From NCBI RefSeq assembly GCF_041381155.1, contig NC_091144.1, positions 34,449,262 through 34,513,261 on the forward strand: 64,000 nt of DNA, written 5' to 3'. The position numbers were made by a program, and so were the translations under genes. This document shows, piece after piece, positions 45,991-59,876 of the stretch. How positions within the stretch are numbered: the stretch's first letter is position 1; every line of letters starts with the position of its first letter. The notes below the pieces were generated by a model. It saw nothing but the letters and a program-made list of their open reading frames with translations. It ran no database searches and had not been told where the DNA came from. Source of the DNA: Argopecten irradians (Eukaryota; Mollusca; Bivalvia; Pectinida; Pectinidae).

Positions 45991-47799
45991 TGCAAGATAT
46001 ATTATACCTCAGTTAGACTGCTAGGTAAGGTGCAACACTCGAGTGTAACCGCCTTAAAGAAACACTATCATTTATCCATTATAACATTATATTATACTAC
46101 TGAAATATATTTGAATTTCATTTCATTACACTATTCAATTAGATGAATTTCTTTTGTCGTTAAGTGTTTAGAACATCGTGATTCTGGATTAATTAGTTCA
46201 TATTTCAATCGCTATTTGCATTTAAATTTTTGATTAGAATAAAATAATCCACATTTTTTTCAATGACACTCAACACATTTCAAGCACAAAATATCATCTT
46301 GAAAAAATTTATTAAAAATGAAATATTCAGAACACGTTAAATAATGTGCACAGGTATTGTTTAGTAAGTCAATGTAAGATCTTGCGACGAACCCTGTGTC
46401 TTTAACATTCCCTTATCGTCAAGGGACGCTTTATATTGTATGAGTCAGAGAGGTAAACTTCCCCAATACACAGAGGACGCTCACACTGGTGACGCGAGAA
46501 ACGTCAATCAGTGTCTCATTACCAACTACTAACTCGTATTAATTAAATAAAAACAAATCACTTTATACTTCTACCGAGTTCGGGTTAGTATTGAACAGGG
46601 ATTCTATGTATGATATCACTCGTACGTATATCGACTGTAGCCTTCCTTACGTGAACGCAACACACTTTAAAATAAAATTGATTGCATGACTATGAGGAAG
46701 GAGATATAAGATGGCATATTAAGTAAACATAAACCTTAAAACACAAACATGGAGTTAATGCAGATATTTGAATAGTTAGTTCCACAATCAATGCCAATTG
46801 GTAAAACTCATTGAAGAATAATGGAAGAAATTTCATAGCCGTAAGATACTATCAAAGGTAAGTGTAAATAATGGACTATTGATTTCAGGTATGTACTAGC
46901 GTAATAAATACATTATGTGTGTGTTGTCACTAACGCAAGGGAGACAACTGGCACTTCGTTAAATTAAAAAAAAAATTTTTTTATCATGTTACTTTCATTA
47001 TTCACCTATAGCGAGATGGTAATTTTGAATTTAATTAGCCTAATAATGAGCAAAAGATCAAACTATGTTCAAAGTATACAATGAATGTAGATAAATGTAT
47101 ACGTGTTAAAATTAAATTGGAATGGACTTAAACAGGCATAGCCTGGTAACCAATCCATTTGATAAAAATATAATATCAATAAAATCTGTTAAAATTAAAA
47201 ACTACTTGAAAATTACTTTTTTGCCCATTTATAAAGACTTCATATCGATTAGAGAATTTTATTATGAATATTTATGTTGAAAACTCCCCAATTTAGGGTG
47301 ACATATCATCGATTTATATAATTCGATCAGTAGTTACGTATTCTTCGTGCATAACCTTGGAAGGACTGACTTTTTATAGTAAATAAGAAGATGTTAAACT
47401 ACACGGTTGAGAACCATGACTATCTATTCGAACCTATTAAATAATTATACATACTCTTCGACGTTAAGTGCAACAAGTAGCCTACTACACATAGCCTTTT
47501 ATGCATTCATTATACGTTATCATAACACAGGTTATGTTGGTGAGGACCATTATGTAGAGTTATCAGTTGGTGGTACTGACATGCACCACTGCATGTTCAA
47601 CAGTAATCGTGGTAATGAAATGTACTTCAGATCAAAGTATCGAAAAATGTTCCATAAACTTCGATAATTCTAAATACACATACTACCACTTAACGTTCTT
47701 CGTTAAATGTGCGTTATAAGCCGTCTGTCAGTCTATACATGGAGAAGTTTTTATGTATCGATGTATCTATGAGCTATATTTAATGCAAAAATCATATTT

Positions 47800-48005
47800 G
47801 TGAAATAAATTATAACATTACTGTTATACAAAAAGTATGCTAAAATCATTTGTGAAATAGATTGTAACATTACCGTTATACTAAAAGTATGCTAAAATCA
47901 TTTGTGAAATAGATTGTAACATTACCGTTATACTAAAAGTATGTAAAAATCACATTTGTGAAATGGATTATAACATTACCTTCATACAAAAAGTATGCAG
48001 ACATA
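47800..48005. repeat. 52-bp tandem repeat, 4 copies
   Basis: Unit 'gtgaaatagattgtaacatt' + 'accgttatactaaaagtatg' + 'ctaaaatcattt', repeated four times with a few substitutions. Its length equals that of the exon 8 array, but the sequence is unrelated. Confidence 0.9.
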
Positions 48006-48974
48006 ATTATACAATTATTTTTTGATATATAAATTGATTTTTGGTTATCATTCAATCAACAGGATGTTTTCTTGCAAAGTTTAAATGTGTGCAATAAGAT
48101 TTTTCTGGGTATGTCTGCATCGATGTAACTCTCAGAACTGTATTGCTGCTTTGAAGTATATCACAAATTTCTCCTGATATTGGTTTGTGTCATTTCGAGC
48201 CAAAACCGTTATGACAGGCAACTGATTTTTTTGACTCATTACATCAATAAAATATATAATTTTGGAAGTAAGGGAATCCAAAAAGGTTCGTGGTTATTAT
48301 GTAATCATGAAACAAACTTTATTTTTTTTAATTAATCTTGATTTAATAAACTATTTTGAAATGAAAAAAATGTAGTCCCATTAGATCGGTGGTTTTTATT
48401 ACGGGCAATCATATTTTCCACTCAAACATTACATGTATGATTAAACCAGTAAAGAAACTAGAAACCCAATATTATTTTATCGTCGAGTTTTATATTAGAG
48501 TTGAAGAAGGTATTAAGCAAGATTTGTTTGTTTTGCGATAACAGAAAGGAAATCGATAGCCGATGTACTTTTATTTTGGATAGTCGTTACGATTATATCA
48601 CCAATATCCCTTATGAAAACAAATTGTGAGGACTTGTAGCATACACTCCGACAACGGTTTAGAGGTTTAATATGGTTGCTGAAGTAGCAATACACCAGCA
48701 ACTGGAGAGGTTTATTTCAAGAGAGTTATAAAGGGAATATTGTACTTACAAAGTGAATATGTGCCAGGTTCCACCAAAAGGAGAGAGAAGAGGGATATTT
48801 GAATCCTTGCTTCATGGCTTAATGAGTTTATTTGTGTTCCATAAATACATTAATCATTGTAAATATAGAGAATTAATATTACTTTAAAATAAGTTTGAAT
48901 CATAGAGTGAAATTACTAAAATGAGGGATTTAACAAACGACATTCATGCATGTTGTTTGTGCATGTAATGACAG

Positions 48975-49075
48975 GTGATATAGATTTGCACAGGGAATCG
49001 GGAGATCGTGAATGTAATCGGGAGATCATATAGGTAATCGGGAGATCGTGATGGTAAACGGGAGGTCGTAAAATC
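48975..49075. repeat. short tandem repeat, about 20 bp, 4 copies
   Basis: 'aatcgggagatcgtgaatgt' and variants repeated four times (last copy aaacgggaggtcgt). Confidence 0.8.
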
Positions 49076-50642
49076 ATTGGACGACATAGATTTATAAAGC
49101 ATGAGTCGGGTGGATGTGAAACCATAGGAAGCAGAGTGATTAAGCAGGATGATTGTTTCAGATCCTAGTAATTATCATATAATTGTACATCCTTTTGGAT
49201 TTGTTAAGGTTGAAGTGACATAGCAACACAGTATTCCAGCGACGTTCGGTAATATCATGTAATCATAAAGATATTTTTTTCGAAAGTATTGTTATTAAGA
49301 CAACGTCAGTAAATATTCGAAGGTCAACAATTCTTAACAGCTTTGACAGTACCCTTAGATTTATTTCCCAACTACGTTTAAAAGCTTGGATTGGTTTTAT
49401 TCATCAAGCGTCCAATCAACACACAGAAGGACAGTAAGCCCGGGCCTGTTGCGTACTACTTCCGCCTGACCGGCGCAGTAGTTTTTACCCATCAGATATC
49501 ATACATAAATACAGTAATATTATAGCAATGACGCCAAATACATGACATTCCGAAGACAGCCGAATAATATCAGTAATCCCCTATTAAATATATTACAACT
49601 TAGGCACTAGTTAATATGTATGAGGATCAAATAGAACATCGTCAACCAAATGTTTCTACTTTTTTATTCCATAAAAACAAACCGATTGCGCCGAACATTA
49701 TCTAGATAAGGAGAATTCCTTTACCTAAACTTTATATGCAATGTTTTTTGTGCTACAAAATGTCCCTTCTATTGCGAAATGTAGACAGGATGACTATTTT
49801 TGATCGATTTAAACACGATACGTGTGTACAGTCCTGTGAAACAGATCAACATTCGATACGTTATATAACAAAGATTATAAAGGGTATTTTATTGGGTTGT
49901 TTCAACGCAGCTTTTATAGTCACATTGGCTAGTCTGTGAGATGTGAAATCTAGTCAAGAACTGTTTGGTGTGATTTTGGTTCGAGGTTATTTTAGCAGTC
50001 GTTATCTACTTTTGTACCGAACCATATGGTAATTTGATTCAAACTTTGAAAATCCTACTGGAAAAGATGCATTTTTAACGCAGAGACTATATTGTAACTC
50101 CATGATGTTTCAGACTAGATGTTACGAAAAATGAAGCGTCTTCTGCTGCATTCACGGTATCGACCTGATTAAGGTTAATATTTCAATCGTGGTCAGTGAG
50201 CCTTTTCATTTTAGATATGACACAGATTATAATATTGCAACACAAACACTTTCTTTTGATTTTGTGCTTAATTTCATCTTTCTATTCAGTTCCTCAATAT
50301 AAAGACAAACCAGGCAATGTTGATAAAACGAAGCCTTAGAAGCCGGTAAAAGTATGTGAACTTCTAGTATCCGTCATTTGACACACATTTAGTTCCAACA
50401 TTCACAACCCAGGGGCTGATTTCAAGAGAAAGAATAATTGCTAACAAGGACTCAAATTAGCAACGAATTGTTAGACCTTTGCTATTGAGAAAAATCCAAA
50501 TCATATCAATCCACACCAGTCGGATGAAATAATAACCAATTTAGCGAATTTGATAACAATTATTATTTCCCAGCACGTTGTTAAGATGGTTGCCTAGTAA
50601 CATACCAAAGAAAGATACATTGAAATGGAGGTGACGCAATGC

Positions 50643-50900
50643 CTAATTGCCGGTTGTCATGGAAAACGTTTCACATGCTCTTCTCTTTTCAGCTGATCTC
50701 CAGTTGATGAGCTCAGTCATTGTACCTAAATCCAGCAACACCAGCTGCGGGTTTGATAGTAAAAATGTCACGACTTCGCCAAGAGACTCGTATATTGAAA
50801 ATGTAGAAGTGTTTTTAGATTTCAGTATCAAGTCTACCGAGCTCTGGGTATTGGATATATCTATTGTAACAAATAACGAAAGTATGGCACGCCAATCACG
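50643..50900 (-). other. 85-codon open stretch, protein-like, unassigned
   Basis: Minus-strand frame open for 85 codons to a TAG at 50,643. It reads FVTIDISNTQSSVDLILK, SLGEVVTFLLSNPQLVLLDL and MTELINWRSAEKRRACE in order. Composition is protein-like and not AT-driven, but there is no early ATG, the nearest acceptor (TATTCTAG) leads into a stop, and the plus strand is open too. Could be a gene fragment. No family recognised. Confidence 0.2.
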
Positions 50901-51004
50901 TCACGTGACTAGAATATGTGCAACAGCGACATAAATGTAACAAAATCCGGTCGTGACATTATATCAAAGATATAAAAAATACATTCTCATCGGAAAAGAC
51001 AGTA

Positions 51005-51140
51005 TGCAATGTATCTAATCAGATCGACAGCATCCAAGGTGTCTCATCAGATCGACATCATACAAGGCGTCTCATCAGATAAAACAGTATGAAAGGTGTC
51101 TCATCATATGAGACAGTATACATGGGGTCTCATCACATTA
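51005..51140. repeat. tandem repeat, about 30 bp, 4 copies
   Basis: 'tctcatcagatcgaca.cat.caaggtg' type units repeated four times with substitutions, the last reading 'ggggtctcatcacatt'. Confidence 0.8.
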
Positions 51141-54100
51141 ATAATCAAGCTGTCTTTCCAAGGAACAATCAGCTGTTAATCAAATCATGGTACTGAGGGC
51201 CAATTGATATACGAAAAACGTCTACGGGAAAACGTTGTTTTCATGCTCAGAATTTGATAATATTAATAAAAATGTGACTGCGAAAATGTTTCGAATATAC
51301 TTTGTGAGTAGAAATATCTATAGTTAGTCAATAGATCAACGGCTGTGGTTCCATAGCACCCATCAAAACAACTGAAGTTTCTGCAAAAGCACAAAGTCAT
51401 ATTGTCCAGAATCTGAGATATTTTAACCACATCTCCAGATCCCTGCCTTTTGATATATCTGTATTTTTTTTAAATAATGTCTTAGTTATCGCTGTCCTTC
51501 AATTATTATTTAACACATGTCAGACTGCGGATGACCAAGAACGAAACATCGTGGCTATAGGTCAGCTCGCAGAGACCCGTTAAATGATAATATATATAAG
51601 AGGGTAGCAGTTATTTAGTTTGTATGTTTAACACCGCGACCAATCTTACATATCTTTAACATTTGTAAGGAACCCCTGTGGTCATTCTGGTATGCAATAT
51701 ACATCATGTAAGGCATTAATACATATTTATCACAATACTGTACCTGTCTGAAGAAACAAACAATCGTCTTTGAAAGATTTAACAAAATAAATTAATTTGT
51801 TAGAAAATCAAAGCACAGAAAACTTCAAGTTAGATTTAGTTTGAATATGAAACAATTAATTCTCGAGCTGGCAATGATGATACAATGATCATAGAATCCG
51901 ATATCGACCACACGAGAGGTTTGAATAAAATTATAAAGCAGTTGTCCATCAATACACCCAGCGTAATACATTACGTCTTGTTTGTCGAGAAGGTATCAAA
52001 GAAAAACTGGCGAGTGAGATGATGTATGGCGAACTTCCTATTGCACAGGAAGAAGGATAATTAATTCATCTTGACAATGTATTTGTACTTCTCTTTAAGC
52101 GTGTTCTATTTGTTGTTTTATCACATTTTAAATGCAGCGAACTTCCGCTCGTGGAGTGAGATGATTTATCATTGATTGAATTCGTATTTCTATCATCAAT
52201 TGACACACAGTTGACCTATATATAACTCCTTACTCGATAAATACGACTGAAACTGTACATGTCATACTCAAGAATGTGTCACTATCCAATAACACAAATG
52301 TGTAAATCAAATTCAGGATGAATCCCCTTACTTTTTTTTATCATATCAATGAATTGTAATTCGGCTGGCAACTGTTCTTTTCTAGTTAGTAAGGGTTTTT
52401 TTTCGCAATAACACAGTTGTGTAAATTTATGGTGAATTGCTACCTATTTCTATCATATCAATGAGATATCTAATTCGGCTGGTAAATAGGTTATTTTCTT
52501 CTCTATTAACATTGTGTCGTAAAAAATACAGATGACGCTATGAACAGTGGGATACATACACTAATGGAGGGCACAGAGTTTTACTATTCCAATTTTAAGT
52601 CACAGCAAAAGCCAATCAGTTTGTCCAAACATTACACAGTAATTTGATTATAAAGTCGATTTCAACATCAGAAATAGTAATACGAATTACACTTAAATTG
52701 GGTCTGCTCCAAAACAAATAAGTGTAAGGGAAGTTATTTTGATAATCTATTGATGTTGACTCTGATATGCTTCGATGAATCCACACAAAACCAGGTGTAC
52801 AGTAAAGGCTACACTATTGCTATAACTTATTATCAAGATTATGTGTGGGGTTTTTCTACTAAAATGTTTACAGTGCGATATTGTTATTTTTTATTTTATT
52901 TACAATTTTAATCGCTTGAAATTTTAACGATGGTAACTATTTGCCATTATAAATTCAAAATTAAAGAAATGATTACATATTTTACAAGTTTTTGATGTCG
53001 TTTGTCAATATTAAAAGTATTATTTCTCACGAATGAATGATTCATTATAAAGATCCTTAAATCATAGAATTATTTTAGGTTATTTTAGGTCCGTTTCTAC
53101 AGCAGTGTATTGTATCAATAATCAGACGATCGTGAAGGCTACTAAGCATAACCAAGTCTAACTCATTTTCAGCTTTTGTAGTGTTCTGATAGTAACTGAT
53201 TTCTGTGACCTTGAAGACCTGTCGACAGCCTGGAATGTTTCTGACTAACAGCACCGAAAGCATTACATTCATTATTGGTAGAATTCTTCAATAATGAGAA
53301 AAACTCAAAAACACTGATTTGGCTTTTTTTTGTGTTGAAGTTCAGTTAGGGACTATATTGATGTCTCAATCAAAGATGGCCTAGATAAGGTCTATCATGC
53401 ACCACAACTAGAATTCAATATATTCCAAAGTCAGACATCTTTAAAATGTGTTCCATATTTGGTTTGATTCATAGTGTCCTTATATGGAGAATGACCTTAT
53501 ATGGCGAATGTAATAATGCTAAATGCTATTTGCTATTTTTGCAAAAGATGACATTTTCTGGCTTTGAATAACCAAAACGATTTTTGCCTTATTTTCAAAC
53601 ATTATGAACATGTTGCTATGCATATATATGTAATCGTCGTTCCTGTCCGTTGTTGTCTATACATAGAAAGTTAGAGTACGGGCTGGTGGACTACACTTTA
53701 AGATTACTCACGTTATGTACATACAAACCCATGCTCTGTTAAACCTCAGCGAACACGATCATGATCAAATGGCAAATTAAGGTCAATTGCTGTTGGTTTT
53801 ACACTCGTAAATGGGAGATATTTGAATTCCAGCAGAAAGTAGGTCAGTGGTAAAGGTCTTATTTACGTCCCAGATATCACGCCTGATTTGTTTGGTTGAC
53901 AAATACGTGATTACGATTGACAATATCCGATGCTGATGCTCTCCACGCAAGGCTAGGGATTTCGACGTGGGGGTGTGAGGCCATATTCATGTTATACTGG
54001 CGATGGATCCTATTTATATGGGCTGATTTAGCTTACAGGCCAGCTTTGTTCGTCATGACATTAAAAACTCCAACATTCTGTATTGGTCATTTTGTTCCCC

Positions 54101-54720
54101 TCACTATCCCCCGAAGCAAATGATCACCTAAGGTCCGCGGGGTGATATTTTCGCAATTTTGCAGGACATAATTGCGAAATTCAATTTGCAAACTTAAATT
54201 AATAGTTCATAATTTTTCGCTAAAATTTGAATTTTTCGCCCAAGTCACCAGTTGAACAGTATTAATTGTGGCCATGGATTTATCTGTATACTTCATCACA
54301 CTGATATCTTGATACTGGTTGTAAATATGCCTTTTTGTACGTGTCACCAACCTATCCCGAATCCATGGTTTGGAAAAATAAAAATAATTTTAGGTTTGCA
54401 TGGCAAATGTTATGAATGAAGCAACATTCATATTTACTTCTTTTGTGCGTCATACCATTGTGCTGTTTCGTCAGTCTACATAAATAGTTCTATAACCTAT
54501 CACATCTTCATGCAAGTTACGATCTTAACGCCAGTCATGATTAACATTAACTAACCTTTCTTTTAACTTATCATCATCCCTCTCTTATCCTTAGCTATCT
54601 TATATCCATTTCGACCGCCATACTCATTTCACATAACACATGAATGCTATTTACAGGTAGTTATCCTAAATGAGCTATTGATAGGACTTCTTAATACTTA
54701 GTGTGCTTACTTCATATAGA

Positions 54721-54840
54721 GAAGTGTCAGGTTTGATGTTGAAAGCAAATCGGAATACCCGGAGAAAAATCACCGACTAGTGGTCAGTACCTGGCAATTT
54801 CCCTACATAGGATTAGAATTCGCGAAATGTGGTAATACTT
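54721..54840 (+). repeat. interspersed repeat fragment, same family as 37,170
   Basis: Contains 'gaatacccggagaaaaatca', 'ggtcagtacctggcaattt' and 'attagaattcgcgaa', corresponding to the 3' part of the family. A further copy at 57,455-57,545 has 'accggagtacccggaagaaa'. Confidence 0.6.
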
Positions 54841-55314
54841 CATAGTACTCATTAAGGCAAAATAAATCACCTTGAATCAAAGATAAGGTTTTAGAAATAA
54901 TGTATATGATTTATAAGCACCGTCGTATTAATATTATCCATTTTGTAAGTGCTCTTATCTTAGGTTAAAAGTGGCACTAACAACGCATTTATATGAAAAA
55001 GAACATTGAACATCAACCTGAAATTCACATTTCTATATCAAGCCATAGCTGCGTGATCACTGGGTATGCCTTTTGCTATCATTGATGTTTTATAGGAGGC
55101 ATCGTGTGGCATTTCATGAATGTTATTGTCGGTTCATCTCCGGAATTTCGGATTTGATTCTTATTCAATTACTTTGTTCTCAATGGATTCCGGAAACACA
55201 TGTCACCGGTAATATTTCTTATATTTAGCATCCTGTACGTGCCTCCGGTTGACGTGTCAATCTCGATAACAATGAATTACTTTGCGCTGTAAATGTCTGG
55301 TTCAATCGATATAA

Positions 55315-56130
55315 AAACGCCAAATGTAGCAACGAGGATTTGAAAAACAGAAAAATGTCTAATGTAGCAATGACTTCTTGGAATACAGAAAACGCTAAAT
55401 GTGGCAACAACGACTTGAAATACAGAAAAAATTACTAAATGTAGCAATGCCGATTTGGAATACAGAAATATGCCTAATGTGTAGCAACGAAGATTTGGAA
55501 TACAGAGAATATGCCTAATGTAGCAATGACTTCTTGGAATACAGAAAAAAATACGCAAAATGTAGCAATGGCGATTTGGAATATAGAAAATATGCCTAAT
55601 CTAGAAATGACGATTTGGAATATAGAAAATATGCTTAATGTAGCAATTACAACTTGGAATACAGAAAATATGCTTTATCCAGCAATGACTTCTTGGAATA
55701 CAGAAAAAATACGCAAAATGTAGCAATGACGATTTGGAATATAGAATCCAGCAATGACTTCTTGGAATACAGAAAAAATACGCAAAATGTAGCAATGACG
55801 ATTTGGAATATAGAAAATATGCGTAATGTAGCAATGACTTCTTGGAATACAGAAAAAATACGCAAAATGTAGCAATGACTTCTTGGAATACAGAAAATAT
55901 GCCTAATGTAGCAATGACAACTTGGAATACAGAAAAAATACGCAAATGTAGCACAGACTTTGGATTACTAGAATACAGAAATACTAAATAGTAGCCTATC
56001 CTAAGTAGCAATGACAACTTGAATACAGAAAAATATGCCTAATGTAGTCACGATGAGTTGGAATACAGAAACTATTCCTAATGTAGTCACCACGAAATGA
56101 AATACATAAAAAAAACACCTAGTGTAGCAT
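55315..56130. repeat. 39-42-bp minisatellite, about 20 copies
   Basis: Units such as 'aatgtagcaatgacttcttg' + 'gaatacagaaaaaatacgca' alternate with 'gacgatttggaatatagaaa' variants, including a truncated unit near 55,745. They produce open frames of up to 138 codons on both strands (e.g. 'YSKSSLLHFAYFFCIPRSH' repeats). The frames follow the array, differ on each strand and lack an independent start or splice context, so they are not called as genes. Confidence 0.92.
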
Positions 56131-56970
56131 GGGATACATAACACACGCTTTGTTAAATTTAATATTTCTAAAGGTAAACTACCAGAACATTTACATGTCA
56201 TCGCCCATTAACAATGCTTGGGTTTAGATAATTTAATCGCTTTAGGATATAATTATATAAGGATAGCATCATATTAAAATGAGATTGAAAAGCAAGTCAA
56301 TACCTAAAATAACAACTGGTGACAAGCACAAGTGAATCACAGCATTTACAAAATTAGTCATGTCCTAAAAATAAGTGGACATGTATTCAACAAACTTTGA
56401 TTTCTTATCATCTTTTTTCTGTAATGCGATCCACTGCATGATTAAACTAACAAATATCGTTAGTATCGTATAATATCAACACGTGCTGATTTTTATTAAA
56501 CGTCTGAAATACTACGACAGAGATATGTCGGAAACCGCACTGATCCACGTGTCTAGAGTCTAAGCATACCCAGAAGTATGGTTAACATATATTTAATTGT
56601 TGAAAAGACAATAAGCAACATGAAACCAAAACTCAACATAGCTTATATGATTGTGGTGTCTTTGTCCGTCATTTACCAGCCAGCAAATGAAAAAGGTTTC
56701 CTGGCGCCCATTTCACGTTGGTGGAAAAGACAAATGAAGAGAAACAGCTATCGTTATGCTTTAGACATCCGTACCGGGAAACATCGATAGGAAAACAGTT
56801 TTACATTGACATACAGACTGATTAATAGGTCTTAATCCTAGTCCCAAACACCATAAACATTGGCCGGTAAGATACAGTGATAGAGCACGGCCTACAGTAA
56901 CACTGACTGGAGCTTCACGTCTCACGACTTTTCATAGAGGACCATTCTTTTGTATATGTTAATATATAAT

Positions 56971-57033
56971 AGGGGCAGTCGCCTCAAAATTTTGACAATA
57001 TCTTATCCAAACTGTTGGAATTACTCCTTTGTA
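56971..57033. repeat. dispersed repeat copy paired with 97-160
   Basis: 'ggggcagtcgcctcaaaatt' followed by 'ttgacaatat..atccaaactgttggaattactcc'. Same order as at 97-160. Confidence 0.55.
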
Positions 57034-58255
57034 GATTTTTTTTTTTCAAATGTAAATATTCGCAAATAGCTTTAATGACCCTTAAACAAGATAACAGCAT
57101 CATTTTTACTGTTTTAGATTAAACGCGATTCACAATGGATATGAATAGAGACTCCTCGAAGGCCAAGTCGTAAAGGTGTGCGGTATCAGTAGATCAAACA
57201 GGTACTGGTTTAATGGGAACCGTTACAGATATCATCTTAATGGCCATGAATTCATATCATTGGGTACCTTTTTGCATCAAAATCTCCTTTTAAGCCAATT
57301 TTCATCGAAATCGTTTTGGGAACGGTGAACTAGTAATTGTAAATGATGAAGAATGTGAATATGTGTATCAATTAAAAGTAAAAAGTTCCAAAGAAATCAT
57401 CAACTGCAAGAAATTTTCAAAAGCTTGAGTTCCACTTCCTTTACTAACAACCGTGGACTTTAAAGGAGACGGGGGCAAACCGGAGTACCCGGAAGAAAAC
57501 CCCAACGTCATATAGTCAGTATCTGGTAATTGGCATAGAAATTAAGATAGTACAAAAGTGTACTATGATAAATATGTATGATACTAGTTATCCATGTCAG
57601 CATGGAAGCAGAGCACAAAGAGAAAAGAAAAGTCGTGATGGTGATGCCATGCACAAATGGCATAAACAAACAGGTCGCTGTTTCATTTTGTTGCTGCCCT
57701 CATAGTTTTCAACAATAATTCCCTAAACCATTTCAAAAAAGGAATTGCAATCTTAGAGTCGTACACAGTCGTTCAAATATGTCAAGGATGGGAGACAAAG
57801 GAACTATTATAATGCTTCTAATACAATAACTCAGCCGAGATTACACTGTGTAAAAAGGGTTGCATCTACTTTATTAGATTACAAGAAGCTGTAAGGCAGA
57901 GAACCATATCTTCAACCCCACATTTGTTCCTTCAGTAAAACGACAATTATTTCAATATAGGGCTACATATTCCCATATCTATCTAAAATAAAACCATTTT
58001 TCTGAATCAAAAACTGAATCTTAGGTTGCTTTTATAACTATATTGTAGACCAGAATTTATTCTGAGAATATCTGCAGCAAGGATGCAATATGTGATATTT
58101 TAGACCCGGGATATTTGGTGTCGTAACCAGAAATTTGATAAGGATTCCGTACATAGTCTTTCTCCACAAACTCTTCGGGTTTTTTTTTTTTGTTTTTTTT
58201 TTTTGTTTTTTGTCAGTGTGATACAATGCTAACTTTTCTGCTTTTTCTCAGCTTA

Positions 58256-58450
58256 AATTGAGTGGAACGACTGGTTCGTCCGTCGCCAGTATAACGTGAC
58301 CGGGTATATTTGCTCGTGTGGTGTCATTGGGGACATGCTTCCGTGAGATAGCACTATAAAAAGGGCAAGAGTTCAAGTATTACAAGGAGTCACAACACAA
58401 ATATACCGCAGCCTCCCAAACATACAGACATCACATAGGACTTGTAAAGG
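58256..58450 (+). repeat. interspersed repeat copy, homologous to 3,144-3,410
   Basis: Reads 'aacgactggttcgtccgtcg', 'cagtataacgtgaccggg', 'gagatagcactataaaaagg' and 'aaatataccgcagcctccca'. Better preserved than the copy at 3.1 kb. A T-rich run with three T tracts (58,178-58,210) precedes it. Confidence 0.65.
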
Positions 58451-59826
58451 AACACTATGGTAGCCTGTCGAAACATTCGATTATGGTTTTATCTATTAAG
58501 TAACTTAGTATCATTGGTATATACATATACGACTTAAACACCACCCAAGTTACACTGATTGTTATAGTCAAGTGGTCTTCACACACAGGTCAAAAACGTG
58601 TTGTAATAATGCAGAGAGCCAAAACGAAAAAGTCTTTTGAAGCAGGTGGTCTTTATACAGAATTAGTCGTTAAGAGAAGTTTAAGTGTCGTGGTGAATAA
58701 CCTCTCCATGACCAGTTAGCAGAACACTTATGTCTATATACGGGTTCAATGTGATACGTGATGGCTAATAAAGGATACTTAAGTCTTCCTTTATATGGAC
58801 TAGGTGATTGGTGGCTAGGTCAGTGATGCCGATTATACGTATATAAGCAGAAGCATAACAGTATCCACTATGGAGTCTATTTCCGAGAATTTCACGGATC
58901 TATATCAAATGCCAAATATATTCAATACTACCGTTACAAACTGTAATTAATGACAGCATGACGATGCTTTCTTCATCGATTTCTCTAAGTGAATCTGATA
59001 TTCCCCCAAAGCGAGAGAGCTAAAATTAAATCTACAACAGATATAAAAAGAGGAAGATATGACATATCATTTGTCTCCTTGTGATTAGACACTCACACGC
59101 TAATCAATCTGACAGTAACTTATCATCATATTTATCTAATAAGCCAATAACAACTAGACACTATACTTAAACGATATCGCATACATCCACTTGCACTCGG
59201 TAAATGACAGCACTCAGCGAATTGAAACTAATTTACTGACGGTTTAGGAAGCATCTGGATGCGATCAATTTCAATCTAAATTGATGATACAACTTTAGAA
59301 ACAAAATCAGATGATGAATCTTAAAAAGCCTGGCTTATCGACATTCGGAGTTAATGGATTAACAGAAATTAATGAGATTACCTGATGGTGGCGACGGTGG
59401 GATTGTTAATTCTCATTTGAAGCTGCCGAAGATATGATGGCGATCAATTTCAATCAATTGAACAAACAAAATAAAATCAGAAGGGAAAAATGGGTTTTAT
59501 GTATCTCTGCACGTAATGGATGGCATGTTTGTTTCTTTGGCATGTCCTGTTTAATTATAATAGATACTGACACGGACATGTGACAGTTAAAAACCACGTG
59601 CATTTTGTTTTATTTTTCGCAAATCTAGGTCAACATGACCTGGTTATAAAGAGTTGTTATAACCGACCACACACGACTACTGATTTTCGATGTATTAAAT
59701 TGCAATCCGATTCATGGTGCGAATTACTGGTGTGCTAAACGACAAATTCACTAGGGCGTGACTTCTGTAAGATTTGTCGATAAATATAAGTAAATAGTGG
59801 TGTACAGAGTAACTGACATATTATAA

Positions 59827-59876
59827 GTCTTCACGCATCATCGGTGATATGGTCTTCACGCATCATCGGTGAGATG
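59827..59876. repeat. 25-bp direct duplication
   Basis: 'gtcttcacgcatcatcggtg' with 'atatg' or 'agatg' following, twice in succession. Confidence 0.85.

Noticed and set aside
48750..48817. ATG frame (MKQGFKYPSSLSFWW...) ending at CACTTT|GTAAGT
   Set aside because: The donor is strong, but splicing to the mini-exon would run into a stop in the next exon, so if real it is more likely 5' untranslated than coding. Kept only as a possible UTR exon.
55225..56201. Several minus- and plus-strand frames up to 138 codons with FCIPRSH-like or WNTEN-like repeats
   Set aside because: Products of the 39-42-bp minisatellite. Present on both strands with no splice or start context.
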